DNA from: Saccopteryx bilineata
Lineage: Eukaryota > Chordata > Mammalia > Chiroptera > Emballonuridae
Direction of reading: 5' to 3'
Assembly (NCBI RefSeq): GCF_036850765.1
Contig: NC_089494.1
Location: forward strand, 55,321,809-55,385,808
Length of the DNA stretch: 64,000 nucleotides
Below are positions 57,453 to 64,000 of the stretch, in pieces; within the stretch, counting starts at the first letter, position 1; the number at the start of each line of letters is the position of its first letter. A program made the position numbers and the translations under genes. The notes under the pieces were generated by a model. It saw only the letters and a program-made list of their open reading frames with translations, was not told the origin of the DNA and searched no databases.

Positions 57453-58350
57453 ACCGAAGTCTACTTTGATTATTTGATGCTTATATCACTGGACACAGAG
57501 TCTACTGGATTAGAGCTAACTAGATCTCTTATAAAAATTACTCCAGGGAATGGATATGCTGAACCACATTTCCAGGAAAGTGTATAAAATAACCCTAGGA
57601 ATCAGACCCTGAAGTGGCAGGCTAGCACTGTAACAATTTCATGGCCCTGTGTCTAGTGGAAGGCCAGAGCAGTCCAGCTACAGGAGGCTGAATCTCTGCC
57701 AATAGCTCATTCTCCTGCTGGAGAAAGGGGCTAGAACTGAGATTATTTGCTTCTCAAGAGTCTTGGAACCCAGTTAGTCCAATATGGCAAATTCAGCAGA
57801 TGTTGTAGTTTGTGTGGCAACAGGCTATATATATGAAATCATTCCTCATTTATATCATGGCAGAGAATCTTAAAAAGCTGTCATCTACAACTTTCAATAA
57901 AATGGAGAGTGAAAAGTCATACCTTAAGAAAAGCTAAAAATGAAATGTAAGAGGCCATGTTTGTGTTGTTGATGTGGTTCCTGGCTCTCCTGAGGTATTC
58001 AATCTAGATGACTGTTCATTTAAACTTTGTTAGTCTATAATGTTTTCATGAGAGATAGCCTGTTAATACTGGAAAGAAGACTACTGTGTTTTATAATTCT
58101 CACATGGCCACCTTCCCTTCAATCCCACATTCCCCATATAAAACAAAGAGTGAGAAGGAAAATAACCAATTCCTATTGATATGTGATACTAAGTGATCAG
58201 CACTGCAAAATCACAAATTAGACCTTTGGGCACTCTTGAAACAGGTGAAACTGTGAATGCAAAATGTCCAATATTTAGTTATCTTAACAGAAAAGTTTTT
58301 GCTAATGATAAAAAAAAATTACAAGAATAATTGGGAAAAGGTCTATACAT
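57453..58350. other. Unique DNA
   Basis: No feature is recognised. Confidence 0.4.
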
Positions 58351-58549
58351 CAGCACTGTCCTATAGAAGTTTCTAAAAAGACGGAAAGATTCTAGATCTG
58401 TGTGCTAGCCAATGTGGTAGCCCCTAGCCATATGTGGCTTTTGAACACTTGAGATGTGGCAAAGGTAATCGAGAAATTGAATTTTCAATTTTATTTAATT
58501 TTAATGAATTTAAATAACATGGCTAGTGGTTACCATTTTGGATAGTGGA
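58351..58549 (+). mobile_element. Ancient DNA-transposon fragment (hAT-like)
   Basis: It begins cagcactgtcctatagaag and includes 'gtagcccctagccatatgtggcttttgaacacttgagatg', ending 'gctagtggttaccattttggatag'. It is the same old family as 45044-45310. Confidence 0.55.
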
Positions 58550-58949
58550 GCTATAATTCCTACAAGTCAGAAAACTTGACTGGCTATTAGTCAGTAAGCC
58601 CTCTGCTATTATTTCCACTGGTTTTTCTCAAAACTGCTGGAGAAAGAAATTTACATTCTACTTTTCAAATTTTGTGTTGAGTAGTATTGTGGCAATCTAG
58701 CTCCAAGGAATATTATAAGGTAGATGACATTTGTGATTTCCTCCTGTGGCTTTTCTTACCATCAAACTTTTCCTCTGACACTTCTTACCTCTTCCTAAAC
58801 ATCAAGCACCATCCCACATCATATCCCTCCTATATTTCACTCTATTGCTCACAAACTAAGTTATTGGCTTGAAATGTTTCCTAGGGGAGTTTTCATTACA
58901 ATATGTGACTTACTAAAAAACAAACAATTCTTTGAATATCAAAGTCAAA

Positions 58950-59060
58950 AGAAGCCCTGGCATTAGAGTCATTTGGGGGCTGGGAGAAGTGTATGTTGAA
59001 AATTTGGTTTCCTGGGCTCCAACCAGACACTGATTCCAAAACCTCTAGGAAAGGGAATAA
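58950..59060. mobile_element. Possible hAT-Charlie-type (MER) fragment
   Basis: 'tcctgggctccaaccagacactgattccaaaacctctaggaaaggg' fits the inner part of an old non-autonomous Charlie repeat. Confidence 0.4.
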
Positions 59061-59067
59061 GGAGTGT

Positions 59068-59300
59068 TCTTAGGGACCAGCAGAGACTTTGGAACCAGGC
59101 TGCCTTAGTTTGAATTCTAGTTTCAGCCTCTACTAAGTATTAAACCTTGAGCAAATGACAAAACCTCTTTGTAGGTGAACTTCCTTTCCTGTGAAATGGA
59201 ATAATCATAATTAGGGTGGTTGCATGGAAAATATCAGTTGATATAGGTGAAGTATTTAAAAGAATTCTTGGGGAATATTAAACACTATTTTAACTAGCAT
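59068..59300 (+). mobile_element. MIR SINE (ancient)
   Basis: 'ggaaccaggctgccttagtttgaattctagtttcag', 'cctgtgaaatggaataatcat', 'agtatttaaaagaattcttgg'. Confidence 0.8.
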
Positions 59301-60382
59301 GTCTATTACTTTTGGTAAGCAACTTGAATGAGTCTTATACATACATACTTAAGTTTGAGAACTGCAGTCCAAAGAAAAGCATGAGAAGAACAGAAGAATA
59401 GAGAGCCCAGAGTGTGTAGTGGTTGCTCCTATCTATGTCTGTAGCTATAAAATAAGATGGTTAATTTGCTCAGATAATAAAGAAAACAAATATGAAAGAC
59501 TTTTATATTTTATGTAAAGCTGTATTATACCATATACATGAGCATACCAGGTTGAGGTTTTGAATGGAACAAGATGCTTGAAGAGTATCAAACAGAGTAT
59601 CACATTGGGGAATTGCAAGAAGGAAGAATCAAACCTATGTATACAGGAGGGAGAAGTGGTACCCCCAATTTATAAATTTGGAAGTACAATTTACAAGTAG
59701 TTAAGCTTATAACACATAAAGACTTTCAGTGGAACCATTGTGCAAGCCAGGATATAAAGCCTTCCATTTCACAAATCACATATACCTGCCAACTGGGACA
59801 GGAGCTTTTCCCTTGTCAGCAAGCTGGAGAAAAAGCTTTGCTGATCATCTTCCTGCCAGCTAGAAAATAGATCTCACCATCAATTTATTCTGGAAGTAAG
59901 AAGCTCTTTGCCTTTTGGGAGAGATTATAAAATAGAGTCATTGTACTCCTGACACCTTCAGAGTCAGTTACTACTTGTGGATAACTCAAGATCCACGTTT
60001 AGTGCCTTTGGCAGGGAAACATTTTCTACAAGCTACTGGCTAATACCTCACAGAGGACTTTTAGTTAAGGGCAGTCTGGGACCAGGAACCAAAAACCAAT
60101 CAATTGACACTTTCTAGAGAACTCAAAATAACTTGACTGAAACTGGCAGACTTTTTCTTTTTGCTTTCAGTATTATACATCACTATTGTTTGGAATGAAT
60201 GCTTGAATTCTGAAAGTAGTATACAGTGAATTTTGAAATGTTCCACCCTCTCAATTTCTGAAATAGGCATGAAACTAGCTCATCTCTCATTCTACTTAGC
60301 ATAATGTACTCTATTTCTATTAAAGAAACCATGCATGCTGCCCCCTATGATATAAAATATACTTATAAGAGTCCTACATACC
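59301..60382. other. Unique DNA
   Basis: No feature is recognised. Confidence 0.4.
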
Positions 60383-60393
60383 TATCATATATG

Positions 60394-60545
60394 TTTGTTT
60401 GTTTGTTTGTTTTTAGAAGCAGAAAAAGAGAGACAAGAACATCAAACTGCACCTGTATGTGCACTGACAAGGGAATCACACCGGCAATTTCCAATTTCCA
60501 TGCTCCAGGATGATGCTCCAACCAACCGAGCTATCCTCCAGGGCT
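60394..60545 (-). mobile_element. SINE family C, short copy
   Basis: A (GTTT)n tail of about five units, then a purine stretch, and the head near 60545 (agccctggaggatagctcgg). tatcatatatg at 60383-60393 and 60546-60556 is a perfect 11-bp duplication. Confidence 0.88.
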
Positions 60546-60565
60546 TATCATATATGTATTATTTA

Positions 60566-60683
60566 AAAGGATTTTATCTATTGATTTTAAAAAGAGGAGA
60601 GAGAGGTGGTAGGGAAGGAGGAGTAAGCATCAGCTCATAATAATTGCTTCTCATTTGTGCCTCAACTGACAAGCCAAGGGGTT
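60566..60683 (-). mobile_element. SINE family C, cut off at the mitochondrial insertion
   Basis: Tail and middle are present ('gattttaaaaagaggagagag', 'aagcatcagctcata', 'gcttctcatttgtgcctcaactgacaagccaagg'). The head is replaced by mitochondrial sequence from about 60684, so the SINE was broken during or after that insertion. Confidence 0.7.
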
Positions 60684-61443
60684 TAGAGTTCTGGTGTTAG
60701 AGGATTCTGATATGCTCCTAGGAACAGGGTTGTGGTAAAGATAGTTATCATAATAATATCAGCATACTCTGCTAAGAAGAATAGTGCAAATGGGCCTCCT
60801 GCATATTTGACATTAAAGCCAGAAACTAATTCTGATTCTCTTTCAGTAAGGTCAAAAGGTGCATGGCTGGTTTCAGCTAGGGCTGAGATGAATCATATTA
60901 TGGCTCGTGGTCATGCTGGGATAATTAGTCATAAGTACTCTTGGGTTGTGATTAAGGTTGATAGTGTGAAAGAACCATTTATTAGTAATACTGACAGGAG
61001 GATGATGGCTAGTGTTACCTCGTAAGAGATTGTGCTACTGCTCGTAGGGCCCCAATTAGTGCATATTTTGAGTTGGAGGCTCATCCAGATCATAGAATTG
61101 CATATATGGCTAGGCTGGGTATAGCTAGTATAAGTAAAACCCCTAGGTTCATGTTAATTAGGGGGTAGGGTATAGGTAAGGGAATTCATATGGTTTAGGC
61201 TAGGGTCAGGGCTAGGATAAAGGCGATGATAAATATTGAGATAGATGATGTAAGAGGTCATAGGGGTTCTTTAATAAAAAGTTTTATTGCATTTGCGATT
61301 AGTTGTAGTAGTCCAGAAGGACCAATGATATTTGGACCTTTTTATAGTTGTATATAGCCTAATACCTTTCATTCTAATAAAGTTTAAAATGTTATGGCTA
61401 ACAGGATTGGGACAATTATTAGTAAAAGGTTAATCAAGAACAT
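60684..61443 (-). pseudogene. MT-ND1: Mitochondrial ND1 (NADH dehydrogenase subunit 1), partial nuclear copy
   Basis: Read on the minus strand from ATG at 61443, with the vertebrate mitochondrial code. Recognisable ND1 stretches are [75 protein letters not shown] (written [20 protein letters not shown] in part) and [14 protein letters not shown]1 is a membrane subunit of respiratory complex I. Roughly the last 60 residues are missing at the 60684 breakpoint. Early stops occur near residues 20-33, and a ~2-base deletion near 61037 shifts the frame. In the nuclear code its TGA tryptophan codons would also be stops. Confidence 0.93.
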
Positions 61444-61446
61444 ATT

Positions 61447-61522
61447 TGTTAGAGAGAGGAGTTGAACCTCTGAGAATAAAGGTTTAAGTTTTATGCAATT
61501 ACTGGTCTCTGCCATTCTAGTG
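61447..61522 (-). pseudogene. MT-TL1: Mitochondrial tRNA-Leu(UUR), nuclear copy
   Basis: On the minus strand 'atggcagagaccagtaattg', 'cataaaacttaaacctttat' and 'agaggttcaactcctct' (T arm) match mammalian tRNA-Leu(UUR), including the anticodon-loop region. The acceptor stem no longer pairs fully, so it is degraded. Confidence 0.85.
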
Positions 61523-61669
61523 AACCCTGTTCTTGCATTATTTGCTCATTTACTGTCAGATTGAGATTAGAGCATCTGTTCGTTTAGGGGTGCATGTTGA
61601 AGTAGGCCCCATCCCTCTTGTCCTTTCATACTGGGAGGAACAAAAAATAGATAGAAACTGACCTGGATC
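61523..61669 (-). pseudogene. MT-RNR2: Mitochondrial 16S rRNA 3' end, nuclear copy
   Basis: On the minus strand 'gatccaggtcagtttctatc', 'ctcccagtatgaaaggacaa', 'ggggcctacttcaacatg' and 'gaacagggtt' match the last ~150 bases of mammalian 16S rRNA. Confidence 0.9.
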
Positions 61670-62774
61670 ATATGTATTTTTAAATGAAAGATATGTTTTA
61701 GAGCTTATTTCAAAAAAGCATAGGTCAGTCTAATTGCCCAGTGTATTTATCTGTTTCCAGAGAACAGTAGAGTTCAGACTTCCAGTGAGCATAGACTGTC
61801 TAGCTGCTCTGAAAAAGGGTTTCAGAAAATCAAACCAGAGCTGCCCCGATGCTAAGAATTCCAGAGTGCTCTGTCAGCTCTGAAGCTCTGAAGTTGAGCT
61901 TCTGACATGTTGGGGAGATTGTTATCTAAGCCTCATTATAAAGTGTTCCAGTATCTGGGAAAAAATATCAGAAATTTTTTCAACAGGCTTCATCTCCTCA
62001 GGGCCTATTAATGGAAAACCCACCAGATTTGACTAGAGTGAATAGCATCCATTGGGCATTCAAGAGGGTTAAATTGACAATTCTTGGGGCTGGTATATGA
62101 TTGTACAGGCTTTAGGGCACAGAAAGCTAGCCACTGAACATATTGCCATTTATCTATTATTCTTCATACCAGATTGATGTTGTGTCTTAATTTATTTTTC
62201 TCAATTTGGAGTTCACTTCCATTGTATGGGCACTGAAAAAAATGAACACAATTGTACAAGCTTATTGAGAAGAATCCTTTATTTAATACTCTTTCTCTGC
62301 TACCAAAATATTTCCAAAGGGACTTGTTTTTTACGGCTCCGGGAAAAAAAAAAACCAGCACAAAAGCAAAGAGTAATAAAATATACTGTATTAATTCTTG
62401 GCTTTTGAACTTCCAGTGGACCAATAGATAATATTATCTACTTCAGGGTCATTCAAGAAAATTTAAGCGATAAATCACTCTACACCTTTTTTTTTCTTTG
62501 CATTACCAGCTTATTTCAGCACCAAAACCCCCATGTAAGTTTTGACTATTTAAAATAACTCTTCACCTGGTGGAAACTTATAGACACCTTTGAGAACCTA
62601 ATGAAAACAATAGACTCAATCACTGGTAGAAATACCTTATTTGTACACACACAAAATTTTGGATACACTTCTAGGTTTTTGGACATTATGAAGCCTACCT
62701 ACCTAGAACAAACCTAATTTAAACCAAAACTCTACATATAGACTAAAAGGAATAAACTTGGGAAATCTCATGGT
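61670..62774. other. Unique DNA
   Basis: No feature is recognised. Confidence 0.4.
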
Positions 62775-62955
62775 TTAAATTTGTACTGTGGCTCTGTTAC
62801 TGATCGTGTGAAGTTCTTTATCTTGACTTCAATGATCTCATCTGTAAAATTAAAATGATAAAAGCATCTATTTCTTAGAGTGTTTGTGAAAGACCAGATA
62901 TAATGCATATAAAAACACTTAGCACAGGCCTAGCACTTAGAGAGCATTCATTTGA
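62775..62955 (+). mobile_element. MIR SINE (ancient)
   Basis: 'tgtggctctgttactgatcg', 'tcatctgtaaaattaaaatgataaaag' and 'aacacttagcacaggcctagcactta' follow MIR order. Confidence 0.7.
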
Positions 62956-64000
62956 AGTTGGCAGTATTTTGATATCCACCATATGATTGGATTCAACAAG
63001 GTTGAAAATTAGCTTCAATGTTGGCATCCTTCTCCATAGCATCCCAGAAGTTGTCCCAGTGGTAAAACGCAGTGGATTTAAAGGACAGAAAGTAAACAAA
63101 AATTGGCAGAAATGCTTGGAAATTGAGTATATGTGTCTAAGAATGAGGCAGCATGGTAGGGGAATAAAATGGGAAGGGTTTTTAAGCTGTATTTTCTTTT
63201 GTCATTGTCCTGGCCATGTGATATTTCAAGGGACAAAACAGTACTGCCTATCCAGTGCCACTAAGTCAGCAGATAACACTCACGTTGCCCTGGAGCTGGA
63301 CAAGTGTTAGGAGACATACAAGAAGGCCTGGTGATTATGGTAAACTCCATAGCATCGCCACACTCATCCCCAGCTTGAACCATCTACAACCAAGGTATAA
63401 GAATTACGTTGTCAGGAGAGAGCAAAGAGGAATGGTGGAGTCCAGACTATAGCACAGTGGGCCCTGTGCCTAGGATCAGCATGCTCCCACACACCTTTAT
63501 ATCTCAGGAGCAGCATAAGCTAGAACCTGGGTCTTCATATTTACCAAACCAGACAGAGAAAAATAAGTTCAAAGGTAAAAATAACTAGACATGTGAGAAG
63601 CAAAACTGCTCCAAAATAAAGGCAACAAACCCAACTGCAAATACTAGGTGGAATCAGCTCTTGTTTATTCACTTATTTACTTTATTTATTACCTTATTAC
63701 TCAAAATAAAACTAATAAAAATTCTCAAATAAATAAGAGAATAGTGGAAGTATAAAGCAGAAGCAAGCATTTGTAATTAAGAACTAGGTAGGAATACTTG
63801 TGTAAAAAATGCAAGTGTAAATAAATGATTAATGTATTAGATAAATAACTAAATGGACAGCCGAAGAATGAAATAGGGCACTGGAAAATAAGCTAGAATA
63901 TTCTTCCAAAAAAGCACTAGGAAAGAAGAAATAAAAGATCTTTGGAATCAGCAACAAATATCAAAATATATATTTAAAAAGTCTCATTAGGAGGGATAAG
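62956..64000. other. Unique AT-rich DNA to the window end
   Basis: No gene or transposon is recognised. A low-complexity T/A stretch (tattcacttatttactttat) is near 63665-63700. The 107-residue frame at 62987-63310 has no known motif. Confidence 0.45.

Larger units (their letters stand above)
60684..61669 (-). pseudogene. Nuclear mitochondrial segment (NUMT): 16S end, tRNA-Leu, ND1
   Basis: About 1 kb of mitochondrial DNA on the minus strand, in native gene order 16S rRNA, tRNA-Leu(UUR), ND1. Both ends are abrupt. It contains many substitutions, a ~2-base deletion and several stops, so it is an old transfer and not assembly contamination. No poly-A tail is present, as expected for DNA-mediated insertion by end joining. 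Confidence 0.95.

Noticed and set aside
60732..61025. 97-residue plus-strand frame at the mitochondrial insertion
   Set aside because: It is the antisense shadow of the ND1 pseudogene.
62987..63310. 107-residue frame near the right end
   Set aside because: There is no domain, no splice-site pattern I could support, and its length is compatible with chance.

Overview
The window is nuclear DNA from a placental mammal, almost certainly a bat. About 18 copies of three tRNA-headed, L1-mobilised SINE families of bat type are present, together with LINE-1, MIR, L2 and MaLR LTR fragments and recent-looking DNA transposons (hAT and a TA-flanked element). DNA transposons this intact are typical of bats and rare in other mammals. 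I cannot settle the bat family from sequence alone; a rhinolophoid or emballonurid bat is possible. I recognise no host protein-coding exon, functional RNA gene, CpG island or promoter. It reads as intergenic or intronic DNA. Every long open frame belongs to a transposon, a SINE read through by chance, or a mitochondrial insertion. SINE families are labelled A, B and C here for convenience.

Layout. 1-1030: old MaLR LTR, then unique DNA. 1031-6207: LINE-1 copy 1, with a long repeat-bearing 5'UTR, broken ORF1, the endonuclease part of ORF2, and an internal deletion that removes the reverse transcriptase. 6273-6518: small TA-flanked terminal-inverted-repeat element. 6640-17700: SINEs, ancient L1 and MIR pieces, mostly unique AT-rich DNA. 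17730-18233: non-autonomous hAT element with a perfect 8-bp target duplication. 19697-23250: a SINE and L1 tails. 23326-29802: full-length but dead LINE-1 copy 2, with a perfect 15-bp target duplication. 29818-35115: mostly unique, with a SINE, an L1 tail and a MIR.

35124-40846: a long hAT transposon with 8-bp target duplications. It carries a decayed transposase (37960-40619) and, upstream of it, a fragment of a Jockey/CR1-like reverse transcriptase. Four SINE A insertions and one L1 tail are nested inside it. 40847-42260: the old LTR that the hAT appears to have entered, then an L1 tail. 42460-53480: SINEs, L2, MIR, a short inverted-repeat element, MaLR LTRs and unique DNA. 53850-55045: two retroviral-type LTRs on opposite strands, one with a 5-bp duplication. 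56747-57436: two young SINEs with perfect duplications. 60394-60683: two SINE pieces. 60684-61669: nuclear mitochondrial segment (ND1, tRNA-Leu, 16S end). 61670-64000: unique DNA with one MIR.

How the parts relate: L1 machinery explains the poly-A tails and duplications of the SINEs and L1 tails. The hAT and inverted-repeat elements are cut-and-paste relics. The most interesting object is the hAT at 35124-40846 with its embedded Jockey-like RT fragment. I found no evidence of an undescribed cellular system.
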